From Fibrobacterota bacterium (GTDB lineage Bacteria > Fibrobacterota > Fibrobacteria > UBA11236), in NCBI GenBank assembly GCA_947482115.1, contig CANKII010000005.1:87461-151460 (forward strand): 64,000 bases of DNA, written 5' to 3'. Both the position numbers and the translations under genes were made by a program. The notes beneath the pieces are model-generated. The model was not told the DNA's origin, made no database searches, and worked only from the letters and a program-made list of their open reading frames with translations. Positions 42,772-51,772 of this stretch are shown here, piece by piece. Position 1 is the stretch's first letter. Every line of letters starts with the position of its first letter.

Positions 42772-44664
42772 ATGTTGTCGCCCAATTCTCGTCCGTCTGA
42801 TTCACAAGCCAAGGCCCTCCAAGACATTGATTCCGTCACCATCCGGTTTGCCGGTGATTCGGGTGATGGAATGCAATTAACCGGAAGCCAGTTCACCGAT
42901 GCCTCCGCGCTTTTCGGAAACGATCTCGCAACCCAGCCCGACTTTCCTGCGGAGATCCGGGCACCTGCCGGAACGGTCGCCGGTGTCAGCGCTTTTCAGT
43001 TGCACTTCTCCTCCCATGATATTAAAACCCCGGGTGACGATCTCGATGTGCTGGTGGCGATGAATGCCGCGGCACTCAAAGCCAATATCGCCGATTTGGA
43101 AATTGGCGGAATCCTCGTGGTGGACCTGTCCGGGTTCACGGAAAAGGATTTGGAAAAAGCGGAGTATCGTTCCAATCCCCTGCACGACGGATCACTCGCC
43201 GGCTTTCGCGTCATTGAAACCGACATCACTTCGCTGACCATCAAGGCGGTGGAACCCACCGGCCTCAAGGGACGCTCGGCGGAACTGTGCAAGAACTTCT
43301 TCACCTTGGGCATGATGTACTGGCTTTACGACCGGCCCACCGAACACACGGTCAAGTGGCTCGATGAAAAATTCGGGCCCAAATCGAAATACAAGGACAA
43401 GCCGGAAATCGCAGCCGCGAATCAGGCCGCATTGATGGCGGGTTACTACTACGCGGAAACCGTGGAATTGTTCACCAGCCACTATCGCGTTCGCAAGGCC
43501 GACCTGCCCAAGGGCAAGTACCGGAAAATATCCGGCAACGAAGCTGCGGTGTTTGGCCTCATTGCCGCCGCGCAAAAAGCCGGACGGGAAATTTTTTACG
43601 GCAGCTATCCCATCACGCCGGCATCCGATATTTTGCACGGGCTTGCGCGCTACAAGAATTTCGGGGTTGTCACCTTCCAGGCCGAGGATGAAATCGCCGC
43701 CGTGGCTTCCGCCATTGGCGCGTCCTATGCGGGATCGCTGGGTATGACCGCGACTTCGGGACCCGGCATTTGCCTCAAGTCTGAAGCCATGAATCTGGCT
43801 GTGATGACGGAGCTTCCCCTCGTGGTGATCGATGTGCAACGCGGCGGCCCCAGCACGGGTCTGCCCACCAAGACGGAACAATCCGACTTGCTGCTCAATC
43901 TGTTTGGACGTTCAGGAGACAGCCCGCTCGTTGTTGTGGCCGCCAAATCCCCCGGTGATTGTTTCGCCATGGCTTATGAAGCCTGCCGCCTTGCGATGAA
44001 GTACATGACCCCCGTCGTATTGCTTACCGACGGTTACATCGCCAACGGCTCTGAGCCGTGGACGATTCCCGATCCGGATTCCCTTCCCAAAATGGAAGTT
44101 GAACTTGCCAGGGCGGGTGAAACTTATTTTGCCTACGAGCGCAATGAAAAAACCAGGGCCCGCAAATGGGCGCTTCCCGGAACTCCCGGTCTCGAACATC
44201 GCATCGGTGGATTGGAAAAGGCCCAGAAAACCGGTGCCATCTCCTATGACGCCGACAATCATTTCGCGATGACCCAGGAGCGTCATGCCAAGATTGCCGG
44301 AATCGCCTCCGACATTCCTGCGCAAACCGTGGAAGGTGACGCCTCGGCTTCCGTACTCGTGGTTTCATGGGGCGGCACTTACGGTTCCGTTTCCACTGCG
44401 GTGGAAGATTGCAATCGTGCCGGAGTCAAAATTGCCCATGCCCACTTGAACTATTTGAATCCGCTGCCCGCCAATCTCGGAGACATTCTGAAGAAATACG
44501 ACAAGGTTGTCGTCTCCGAATTAAACATGGGCCAGTTGAAATTTCTGTTGTCGGGAACCTACGGCATTTCCATTGAAGGCATCAACCTTGTGCGCGGCAA
44601 GCCATTCCGGGTATCTTATCTGGTGGCTCAATTCGATCGCATTGTCAAGAAGGCGTTATCATGA
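42772..44664 (+). CDS. korA: 2-oxoglutarate:ferredoxin oxidoreductase, fused gamma-alpha subunit
   Basis: A 630-residue subunit. The N-terminal gamma domain (FAGDSGDGMQLTGSQF, residues about 20-200) is fused to the alpha pyrimidine-binding domain (YGSYPITPASDILHGL, TFQAEDEIAAVASAIGAS, TSGPGICLKSEAMNLA, GGPSTGLPTKTEQ). With KorB it makes succinyl-CoA, CO2 and reduced ferredoxin from 2-oxoglutarate, or runs in reverse. A TATAAT at 42726-42731 may drive it. ATG 42772 is chosen because the conserved part starts shortly after; the open frame extends far upstream across the TPR gene by chance. It overlaps korB by 4 bp. Confidence 0.92.
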   Translation: MLSPNSRPSDSQAKALQDIDSVTIRFAGDSGDGMQLTGSQFTDASALFGNDLATQPDFPAEIRAPAGTVAGVSAFQLHFSSHDIKTPGDDLDVLVAMNAAALKANIADLEIGGILVVDLSGFTEKDLEKAEYRSNPLHDGSLAGFRVIETDITSLTIKAVEPTGLKGRSAELCKNFFTLGMMYWLYDRPTEHTVKWLDEKFGPKSKYKDKPEIAAANQAALMAGYYYAETVELFTSHYRVRKADLPKGKYRKISGNEAAVFGLIAAAQKAGREIFYGSYPITPASDILHGLARYKNFGVVTFQAEDEIAAVASAIGASYAGSLGMTATSGPGICLKSEAMNLAVMTELPLVVIDVQRGGPSTGLPTKTEQSDLLLNLFGRSGDSPLVVVAAKSPGDCFAMAYEACRLAMKYMTPVVLLTDGYIANGSEPWTIPDPDSLPKMEVELARAGETYFAYERNEKTRARKWALPGTPGLEHRIGGLEKAQKTGAISYDADNHFAMTQERHAKIAGIASDIPAQTVEGDASASVLVVSWGGTYGSVSTAVEDCNRAGVKIAHAHLNYLNPLPANLGDILKKYDKVVVSELNMGQLKFLLSGTYGISIEGINLVRGKPFRVSYLVAQFDRIVKKALS

Positions 44665-45671
44665 GCACGGTTACTGAAGCCCCCGTCCTGACCCGCAAAG
44701 ATTTTGCCTCCCCGGTTGCCATTCGTTGGTGTCCGGGTTGCGGCGATTATTCCATTCTCACCGCCGTGCAGGGAGTGTTGCCCACCCTGGGAATTCCCAA
44801 GGAAAAGTTCGTGATTGTTTCGGGCATAGGCTGCTCCAGCCGTTTCCCCTATTACATGAACACCTACGGTTTTCACACCATTCACGGACGCGCGCCCGGA
44901 GTGGCCACGGGCGTGAAGCTCGCGAATCCTGATTTGCAGGTTTGGGTCATCACCGGTGATGGCGATGCATTGAGCATTGGCGGCAATCATTTCATCCATG
45001 CCTTGCGCCGCAATGTGGATTTGAAAATCATTTTGTTCAACAATCGCATTTACGGTTTGACCAAGGGACAATACTCACCCACTTCCGCAGTCGGAACAGT
45101 AAGCCCCTCCACTCCTTTTGGTTCCATCGACCAACCCCTTTCGCCCTTGAGTCTCGCGTTGGGCGCTGAAGCGACTTTCGTGGCCCGCACTTCAGACAAT
45201 GATGTCAAGCACATGACGGAAGTGTTCCAGGCCGCCGCCGCGCACAAGGGGACGGCACTGGTCGAGGTTCTGCAAAATTGCGTCATCTTCGCCGATGACG
45301 TTCATGAACCTTACTACGGGCGCGCCGTCAAACAGGATCATCTGGTTTACTTGAAACACGGCGAGCCGATGCGTTACGGCAAGGAACAGGAAAAAGGGCT
45401 GGTTCTCAACGGTTTGAATCTGGAAGCGAAAACGAATCCGGCGGATTCCGAAGTGCTGGTTCACGATTCCAAGGAATCCACCGGCTCACTCGCCTTCATG
45501 TTGTCACGCCTCTCCCACCCCGAATATCCCGTGCCGGTGGGCATCTTCCGCGATGTTCAGCGTCCTGTTTTCAACGAAGGCATTCGCGAACAGGTTGAAA
45601 CGGCAAAACAAAAATCCCCCGGCGATTTGAAGAAATTGTTCAACTCCGGCAGCACTTGGGTTGTGGACTAG
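44661..45671 (+). CDS. korB: 2-oxoglutarate:ferredoxin oxidoreductase, beta subunit
   Basis: A 336-residue thiamine-diphosphate subunit joined to korA by an ATGA overlap. Seen are IRWCPGCGDYSILTAVQ with the cluster-ligand Cys pair, SGIGCSSRFPYYMNTYGFH, the TPP motif VWVITGDGDALSIGGNHFIH and NNRIYGLTKGQYSPTS. The two-subunit type (fused gamma-alpha plus beta) without a separate ferredoxin-like delta subunit is usual for this form. A strong bidirectional terminator follows. Confidence 0.94.
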   Translation: MSTVTEAPVLTRKDFASPVAIRWCPGCGDYSILTAVQGVLPTLGIPKEKFVIVSGIGCSSRFPYYMNTYGFHTIHGRAPGVATGVKLANPDLQVWVITGDGDALSIGGNHFIHALRRNVDLKIILFNNRIYGLTKGQYSPTSAVGTVSPSTPFGSIDQPLSPLSLALGAEATFVARTSDNDVKHMTEVFQAAAAHKGTALVEVLQNCVIFADDVHEPYYGRAVKQDHLVYLKHGEPMRYGKEQEKGLVLNGLNLEAKTNPADSEVLVHDSKESTGSLAFMLSRLSHPEYPVPVGIFRDVQRPVFNEGIREQVETAKQKSPGDLKKLFNSGSTWVVD

Positions 45672-45703
45672 ACCATATCGAATTGGTTTAAAAAGTTATC
45701 ATG

Positions 45704-45734
45704 AAAAAAGCCCCCGGATTCCGGGGGCTTTTTT
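45704..45734. terminator. Bidirectional Rho-independent terminator
   Basis: AAAAAAGCCCCCGG and its perfect complement flank a three-base ATT loop. T-runs occur on both strands, so it serves korB on the plus strand and the lipoprotein gene at 45767 on the minus strand. Confidence 0.93.
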
Positions 45735-45766
45735 CGTTTAGTTGAAGAATGTTTTAGTGCTTTTAA

Positions 45767-46834
45767 TTACTGCCTGAATTCCCCGTGAACCTTGATGGTG
45801 CGTTTGGCCAAGGTCAATAATGTGGTGTCATTGGTGGCATTAACAATCAAAGTGGCCGTATAGTTTCCGCGACTTCGATTGTTGGTCGGCTGGCTTGTCA
45901 CATTGATGGTACAAGTACTCACGGTTGCTCCATTCGCACGTCCGCTGAAGAAGGCGTGTTCGGACTGATAGGTCCCCAGCCAAACTTGCAAACCGGTATA
46001 ACCCCCGCTGAAAAATTCGCCACAATGCCATGTGCCGACCTGATTCGGGACACTTGACATGACCAAGGAAATACCGTCCAGATAATAAGTTCCGTCGTTC
46101 GGAATAATCGAAAAACTGGCGCCCACCGCAGAGGCAGGTGATTTCAAAGTGAAATACCGGCCCTGTGGCAATTCAAAGGAGCCGCTGTCGATTTGCAAGG
46201 TAGCGGAGGAGTCTGATGTCAACGCCGGCGCCGTTCCTACTGTGCCATAATGCTGATATACCCGGAAGGGCGCATTCTTGAAGGTAATGGTTTTTCCACC
46301 GGGCCCCACCAAAGTGGCGCTGACAATTTTACCCGACATGCCGCCAAAGGCACTCATATAATCCACCTGGATCTCGCAAGCCGTGGACGTATAAGTGGTG
46401 CCACCGATTGAAGATGATCCGAAAACTTCAATGCTGTCGCCTGTCGCACAAGTGTGAGTCCCTGGGGCCACCATTTTTACGATCACGGACATGCTGTACA
46501 CCACAATTCCCTGATAACGGGTTGTGTCTACCAAACCAGTTTTCGCCTTGTTGACATAGACGTAATTATCAACGTCCAACTGCCGTTTGCCCGCAGGACC
46601 ATACCTGTATACGTTCGCGTTTCCAATTTTCCATGTATGACTGGACGTTGCAAACACGATGCCGTTATTCTCACCTAAAGCATTAACACCGGGATCCACC
46701 GACGTGGTATCGTTACCGCCTCCCACACCTCCACCCGGAGCGGTGCTTGCGGAGTTACAAGCTTCCAAAAAACCAAGAACAGCCGTGAGCATCAAAACCG
46801 AAAAAAAACGTGTCAGGTTTCTGGACAGGAACAT
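45767..46834 (-). CDS. Putative lipoprotein, unknown function
   Basis: A 355-residue lipoprotein. ATG 46834 follows AAGGGGAGAA with good spacing and begins FLSRNLTRFFSVLMLTAVLGF then a lipobox (FLEACNS). A Gly-rich linker (GGGVGGGND) precedes a beta-rich, Thr/Ser-rich body with a few Cys (HTCATGD, STACEI, STCTINV). No domain is recognised. The 285-bp intergenic region to the divergent DUF2341 gene holds promoters for both but no other feature that I can see. Confidence 0.6.
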   Translation of the reverse strand: MFLSRNLTRFFSVLMLTAVLGFLEACNSASTAPGGGVGGGNDTTSVDPGVNALGENNGIVFATSSHTWKIGNANVYRYGPAGKRQLDVDNYVYVNKAKTGLVDTTRYQGIVVYSMSVIVKMVAPGTHTCATGDSIEVFGSSSIGGTTYTSTACEIQVDYMSAFGGMSGKIVSATLVGPGGKTITFKNAPFRVYQHYGTVGTAPALTSDSSATLQIDSGSFELPQGRYFTLKSPASAVGASFSIIPNDGTYYLDGISLVMSSVPNQVGTWHCGEFFSGGYTGLQVWLGTYQSEHAFFSGRANGATVSTCTINVTSQPTNNRSRGNYTATLIVNATNDTTLLTLAKRTIKVHGEFRQ

Positions 46835-47119
46835 GGTTCTCCCCTTAAAAATGAATGACATTTTAAAACGCGTTTGAATCAAAAGTAAACTCAAATTGTG
46901 GAGTGCGAACCTCATTGGCTTGACCAATTTTTCCCTCTAATTCTTATTCAGTTAAAACCGGGAAATACTCCGTTACATATTCCCATTTCTGACAAATAAA
47001 CCTTGCCCAGATTACAAGGAGCGGAAGTAAATTTGGTGCATACCCCCCGCAAGCTTGTCCTCCGACCTTTCTGGGGAAGCGAATGGGATAAAACAAGCAA
47101 TTTGATAAGGAGAGAACCC

Positions 47120-49072
47120 ATGAAAAAGCAACTTGGCCTTCTGACATTTCTGGTTTGCGCTACATTGGCAACCGCGCAAGAAGTCTACACCACTTGGACA
47201 GGGCACAAAAATGTGATCCTGAACACAGCTGCTTCGGGAGCCAATGTCTCCAGCACGGTCACAGCTTTCCCCGTGCTTGTGCGTCTTGGCGCGGCGGATT
47301 CCAACATTTTCATCCAGTCCGTGGGAAGCGGAGCCGATCTTCGCTTTACCAAGACAAACAATACCACCCGTTTGGCCCATCAAATCGAAAAATGGGACAG
47401 CGCGGGAAAATCCGCAGCCATCTGGGTGTTGGTGGATACCGTCCGCGGTAACATCAATAATCAAAGCGTCCGGATACACTGGGGCAAATCCGGTGCTGCC
47501 GACAGCTCGAGCGGTTCCGCCGTATTTCAGACCTCCAATGGTTTTCAGGCCGTGTGGCACATGAACAATGGCGGAACCGGAACGGAGAACGATGGAACAT
47601 CAAATGGCTTTACAGCCACACCCTCCGCCACAGCCCCCACGAACAATGCTTCGGGGGCCATTGGCGCTGCCAGAACCTTCAACGGATCAAGCAGTTATTT
47701 GGTCGCATTGAACACCGCCGCCAGCACCTTAAACTTTCCTGAAGGGGGACCGTTTACCCTTTCGGCATGGATCAATTCCACGGCGAACGGACAGAAGGTT
47801 ATTCTTGGGAAATCGGATTACACCTATTCCCTCCAATTGAACAGCGGATCCAATTATGAGGGGTGTGATTTTCAATCCGGACAGGGGTGGTATTGTGCCG
47901 CCAGTGATCAACCCCCTACCGGCCAATGGATCCATTACGCCAATGTTGTGAATGCCCTCGCCGAATCCCTTTATGTGAATGGCGTTCTTGTAAGCGGCTC
48001 TCCCACTCTGGGTAGCAGCGGTAACGCCAGGAGAGCTGATTACAACGTCTTTATCGGCGCCATGATTGCCGGCACCGCGCCAGGCACTGCGAGCGCAGGA
48101 ACCAAAAGCCGTTACTGGAACGGATCCATCGACGAAGTGGAAATGTCCAGCGTTGCTCGGAGTTCGGCATGGATGGCCTTGGCATTCCAGAATCAACAGG
48201 CGACTCAAACTTTGGTCTCATTGTCCGACACCATTCCGGCTTTTGCAGTAAGCCCCACCATCACCGCCCAGCCCGCCTCCAAAAGCGTTGCACAGGGAAG
48301 CACGGTGAAATTCGGCGCGGCTGCCACGGCCTCGGGTACACTGACTTTCAAGTGGGTGAAAAACAACACGGATACCGTCAGAACGGTTTCCGGAGTCGCT
48401 TTCGACACGCTGACTCTGACAAACGTGCTGATCGCGGACAACAACGCCACCTACAAGGCCGTTGTCATCAACTCCATCGGCAACGCCGTCAGTTCCGACG
48501 CGACGCTGAATGTGAACATCGCAGCGGCGATCGGTTCACAACCCACGGCACAAAACGTGACACAGGGTGGAACGGTGAAATTTGCCGTTACTGCAACCGG
48601 AACCAATCTGACTTTCAAATGGGTGAAGAACAACACGGACACACTGAAGGTCGCCACGGGAGTGACCTCCGATACTCTGACTCTGACAAACGTTCCCCCG
48701 ACGGACAACAGCGCCACCTACAAAGTCGTGATAAGCAATCCCCTGAACCAGGTGGTGAGCAATTCCGTCTCTCTGACGGTGGTTGGAATTCTTTCCGGCA
48801 GCGCCCGAGGCTCCCTCGGTATGTGGACATCGGGTCATGCACTGCAATTCCGCTTTCCCGAGGGAATGCCTGCGCTCCGAGTTTCAGTCATGGATCTTTG
48901 GGGGCGTGCCGTGTGGTCGCACACCGTGGCTTCCGGAACCCGTGAAATGACGTGGAATGAAAACAATTCAACAAGTGGAAGGACTCCTTCCGGGATTTAT
49001 CTCGTCCGGGTCGCCCTGAATTCCAAACCTTCCTCGCTTCTGCTCGAAAGAAAAATCCTCCTCACACGCTAA
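47120..49072 (+). CDS. Secreted DUF2341 / LamG-like protein with two Ig-like domains and a sorting-like C-terminus
   Basis: A 650-residue exported protein; AAGGAGAG is well placed before ATG 47120 and the signal peptide is KKQLGLLTFLVCATLATA. DUF2341 follows (FPVLVRL, DLRFTKTNN, YWGKSG-like IHWGKSGAADSSSG), then a concanavalin-like LamG domain with FTLSAWINS and YWNGSIDEVEMSSVARS. Two Ig-like domains share TFKWVKNNTDT and FDTLTLTNV or SDTLTLTNV. The tail FRFPEGMPALRVSVMDLWGRAVW ... SGIYLVRV is a FlgD/T9SS-type module. Such proteins bind or display at polysaccharides. A paralogue is at 54872. Confidence 0.82.
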   Translation: MKKQLGLLTFLVCATLATAQEVYTTWTGHKNVILNTAASGANVSSTVTAFPVLVRLGAADSNIFIQSVGSGADLRFTKTNNTTRLAHQIEKWDSAGKSAAIWVLVDTVRGNINNQSVRIHWGKSGAADSSSGSAVFQTSNGFQAVWHMNNGGTGTENDGTSNGFTATPSATAPTNNASGAIGAARTFNGSSSYLVALNTAASTLNFPEGGPFTLSAWINSTANGQKVILGKSDYTYSLQLNSGSNYEGCDFQSGQGWYCAASDQPPTGQWIHYANVVNALAESLYVNGVLVSGSPTLGSSGNARRADYNVFIGAMIAGTAPGTASAGTKSRYWNGSIDEVEMSSVARSSAWMALAFQNQQATQTLVSLSDTIPAFAVSPTITAQPASKSVAQGSTVKFGAAATASGTLTFKWVKNNTDTVRTVSGVAFDTLTLTNVLIADNNATYKAVVINSIGNAVSSDATLNVNIAAAIGSQPTAQNVTQGGTVKFAVTATGTNLTFKWVKNNTDTLKVATGVTSDTLTLTNVPPTDNSATYKVVISNPLNQVVSNSVSLTVVGILSGSARGSLGMWTSGHALQFRFPEGMPALRVSVMDLWGRAVWSHTVASGTREMTWNENNSTSGRTPSGIYLVRVALNSKPSSLLLERKILLTR

Positions 49073-49094
49073 AACTCTTGAGGATTCTCAATGC

Positions 49095-49126
49095 AAAAAA
49101 GCCCCCGCCCAGGCGGGGGCTTTTTT
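49095..49126 (+). terminator. Rho-independent terminator
   Basis: AAAAAAGCCCCCGCC (49095-49109) pairs with GGCGGGGGCTTTTTT (49112-49126) around CA. It closes the DUF2341/LamG gene. The loop is short, so the innermost pairs probably open. Confidence 0.92.
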
Positions 49127-49261
49127 GTTGGATCCCTTCATGAACCTCTCATGAGTCTGGTTTGTCAGGGCATGGAAGGGTCCCAGCCGAAAATTGAAGG
49201 GTTGAATTCGGATTGGATGGTGGAGTCCGTTCCCTTTATTTCGGGGGACAGCTTCAGATGA

Positions 49262-49505
49262 AATCTGATCCATGTTCGCAAACACGAAGCCCCGAAAACA
49301 AACGCACGTATTACTCTCACAACAGGTTTGGACAATCGCTGCTTCCTGCCTGAAAGCCAGCGTCGCGCACCCATGGCTGGTTTTTGAAACACGGATTGAA
49401 TTCCCATCTGGTCGAGTTTTCCCGCTACGGACATCTGGACGTATTCATGGGAAAGCATGCGGCACAGGACATCTTCCCCACCCTTGAACGGGAATTGTTG
49501 AGTTA
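49262..49505 (+). pseudogene. C-terminal remnant of an alpha/beta hydrolase
   Basis: Only the last 80 or so codons can be read. One frame gives ARITLTTGLDNRCFLPESQRR and, after a +1 shift near 49390, FLKHGLNSHLVEF then YGHLDVFMGKHAAQDIFP and a stop at 49505. The GYGHlDvf.GkxA..d(v/i)fp ending with the catalytic His is typical of the alpha/beta hydrolases that accompany, or are fused to, cholesterol-oxidase-like GMC enzymes. No start or nucleophile Ser region remains. The broken GMC gene lies 26 bp downstream. The bases 49127-49261 hold no gene that I can support. Confidence 0.6.
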
Positions 49506-49531
49506 GGATTCAAAATATTCAGGAGGCCTCC

Positions 49532-50543
49532 ATGTTCGATTGCATCATCATTGGAAGCGGATTCGGCGGCTCGGTGCTGGCATGCCGCCTCGCTGAAAAG
49601 GCCTCAAGGTTCTTGTGCTGGAGCGCGGACGACGTTGGGGCATGAGGCCCGGCGAGTCCAAATTTCCCCGTGAAACCGGTGACCCGTGGCTGTGGCTCAA
49701 GGCGCGGCCGTGGGCGGCGGCTCCCACATTTACGCCAACATCTCCGTCGAGGCGCATCCCGATATTTTCAACAACGGATGGCCGGAGGAAATCACCTACA
49801 ACGAGTTGAAGCCCTATTACGATCAAGTGGGCCGGGTGATGCGTTCGCAAGTCCTGCCGGAAACACAGGCCACGGCACGCTACAAACTCATGCGTGAAGG
49901 TGCAGCAGCCATCGGACAGGGTTCGCGTTTCAAACCGCTGATTCTGGCCAAGAACACTCTCGATCTCAATTATCTCGCGTAGGCTGAAAAGAAAGGCTCG
50001 GAAGTTCGACCCTTGCATCTGGTCAAAGCCATTCTTCCGGACGGATCGGGTTATCGGGTCGAATTCGATCGACTCGAAAATGGAGAACGCATTTCTGGGT
50101 TTGAAAAAGGAACCCGTGTAATCCTTGCTGCCGGATCGCTGGGCAGCACCGAGTTATTGTTGCGCTGCAAACAACAGTTCAAAACACTGCCCCACAATTA
50201 CCTGTGCCATTGATTTTCTGGACGGATCGGCGGGATCCAAAGGTGAACAATTCTGGATTGAAGACGGCGGCATTCCCGATCTTCTCGGGGTTATCTCAAC
50301 CGCGCTTCGCATCAGGGATTCTTCCGAAGCCTGCTTTCCCAGCATCGCTTCGCGCAACGAGCGCTGCGGCAATTCATTTCCAGCGATGATCCGCTGGAAA
50401 ACATGATGCCGTGGTTTGCGCAGGGTGTGGATGCCGGAGACGGCAAGCTCTATCTCGGCCGCTGCAACATGGGCCACAACGCAGAAACGGGCGTGGTAAA
50501 TCATCGCGGCTTTGGCCGAGCGCATTGCCGTTCAGATGCGGTA
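49532..50543 (+). pseudogene. Broken GMC-family oxidoreductase (cholesterol oxidase-like)
   Basis: A good ribosome site (AGGAGG) and the FAD-binding start MFDCIIIGSGFGGSVLACRLAEK are intact, but one base is lost near 49600 and the next segment GLKVLVLERGRRWG is in another frame. Further pieces in order: VAQGAAVGGGSHIYANISVE, an in-frame TAG at 49981, RVILAAGSLGSTELLLR, a shift, IDFLDGSAGSKGEQFW, a shift, ENMMPWFAQGVDAGDGKLYLGR, CNMGHNAETGVVNHRG and ALAERIAVQMR with the original stop at 50541. Several internal deletions shorten it to about 60% of family length. It is clearly not functional. Confidence 0.85.
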
Positions 50544-50999
50544 AAGTCTTTCAAACACTGTCGCAGCAATTGCGACGAGGATAGAGATAAAAGAAATAAG
50601 AATGCCCATAAAAACACCGCCCGCAATGTCATCCCCGGGACGAACTATAAACAGGTAGGCTTCTGCCGGTACGATAAAACCAACAAGAGATATTGCGCAG
50701 TATTTTATGGTTCGCAAAGCTCTCACGGAACGCGTTGACGTCACCCCATTTCGTCCTGTGTACCCCAACAGTTTGAATGCTTGATAGAGCGCCACGAAAA
50801 AAGAAATGGATGCGATATACGCATACCCCAGGAATGGATCTTTGAAGTAAATCTCAAAGAGCGTGGCGTGTGCATTCCTGCCTTCAATGTGAGGTTCCCA
50901 AAGCATAAAAGCAAGAGCGCCGATGCCGATAAGTACAACGACTCCCTGAAGAAAGATTGTGGAGCTTCTTTTCATGGATGATGTTTTAAAATTGTTCAT
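50532..50999 (-). CDS. DUF2975-like four-helix membrane protein
   Basis: A 155-residue membrane protein from ATG 50999 (GGGGAAG upstream; the frame opens at 51074). Four hydrophobic segments are visible: TIFLQGVVVLIGIGALAFML, YAYIASISFFVALYQAFKLL, TIKYCAISLVGFIVPAEAYLF and GVFMGILISFISILVAIAATV, ending FERLYRI. The LRTIKYCAI ... DDIAGGVFMGILI pattern matches DUF2975, usually paired with a small Cro-like regulator, which is missing here. Its stop overlaps the end of the decayed GMC gene, so it is bounded by decaying DNA but itself intact. Confidence 0.75.
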   Translation of the reverse strand: MNNFKTSSMKRSSTIFLQGVVVLIGIGALAFMLWEPHIEGRNAHATLFEIYFKDPFLGYAYIASISFFVALYQAFKLLGYTGRNGVTSTRSVRALRTIKYCAISLVGFIVPAEAYLFIVRPGDDIAGGVFMGILISFISILVAIAATVFERLYRI

Positions 51000-51130
51000 T
51001 CTGACTTCCCCCATTGGTTTACAAACTAATGCGAGTTCGTTTCCACAAAGTGCTCCTGTTTTCAGGCCATCCATGAGGATTTCCTTAAAAAGGGTTTGAG
51101 GGGTTTCAACAGGGCGTATTTGCTATTTAT

Positions 51131-51772
51131 ATGCCCCTAATGTTCGACATTCGTACTCCTTTTTCAGCCCTCGGAATCATGACCCTATTGGCGGTTTCCG
51201 GATTGTTTTCCGGCTGTAAACAGGATTCCCCCCGTCGCTATACCGAAATCGCCTTCAAGTCCAAGGGCAGTCCCATGACTGCGTTGGATATTCCCATCCA
51301 CATTACCTGGACCGTGCCCGGCGGATGGATTGAACAACCGGGCGGCGACCCCTTGCGCGTTGCCAGTTTCCTCGCTCCTGATCCCTCTTACACCGATTCC
51401 GCCGATATGGATCCCAAAGCGTTGGATGTCTCCGTAGTCCAACTCGGTGGCGATGCCGGAGGTGTTGAAGCCAACATCACCCGCTGGATGCGACAGGCCA
51501 AGATCCCCCCTTCCCCAGACATGACTCAAAATATCGCGGCCCACGCCGAGTCCTTAAGCGTGGTCTCAGGACAACGCGGAATCATTGTGGACTTCACGGG
51601 ATTGCTTGCTGGTGACATGACCCGAACGACGAGCATCATCGGGGCGATTGTGCAGGGCAACGGCTACACGGTGTTCGTCAAAGCCATGGGGGATCGCGAC
51701 CGGCTCATGACATTGCGTTCGCAAATTCTCGATTTCTGTCGTTCCGTGTCCATCGTGGAGGAGAAGAAGTGA
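51131..51772 (+). CDS. Lipoprotein preceding the cytochrome c maturation genes
   Basis: A 213-residue lipoprotein (210 from ATG 51140); the lipobox is GLFSGCKQ. The mature part is a mixed alpha/beta domain with TWTVPGGWIEQPGGDPLRVASF, TRWMRQAKIPPSPD and GQRGIIVDFTGLL, and it ends with a helix matching DRLMTLRSQILDFCRSVSI. This pattern of an N-terminal W..P.GW then a late helix resembles small exported proteins found in cytochrome or copper operons, but I cannot name the family. The stop overlaps the GTG of resB (GTGA), so it is the first gene of a three-gene operon. Confidence 0.7.
   Translation: MPLMFDIRTPFSALGIMTLLAVSGLFSGCKQDSPRRYTEIAFKSKGSPMTALDIPIHITWTVPGGWIEQPGGDPLRVASFLAPDPSYTDSADMDPKALDVSVVQLGGDAGGVEANITRWMRQAKIPPSPDMTQNIAAHAESLSVVSGQRGIIVDFTGLLAGDMTRTTSIIGAIVQGNGYTVFVKAMGDRDRLMTLRSQILDFCRSVSIVEEKK

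Noticed and set aside
49165..49458. 97-residue frame on the minus strand ending FNPSIFGWDPSMP
   Set aside because: Most of it is antisense to the alpha/beta-hydrolase remnant, it has no ribosome site, and I see no supporting domain; at most its last 30 codons may be another decayed fragment.
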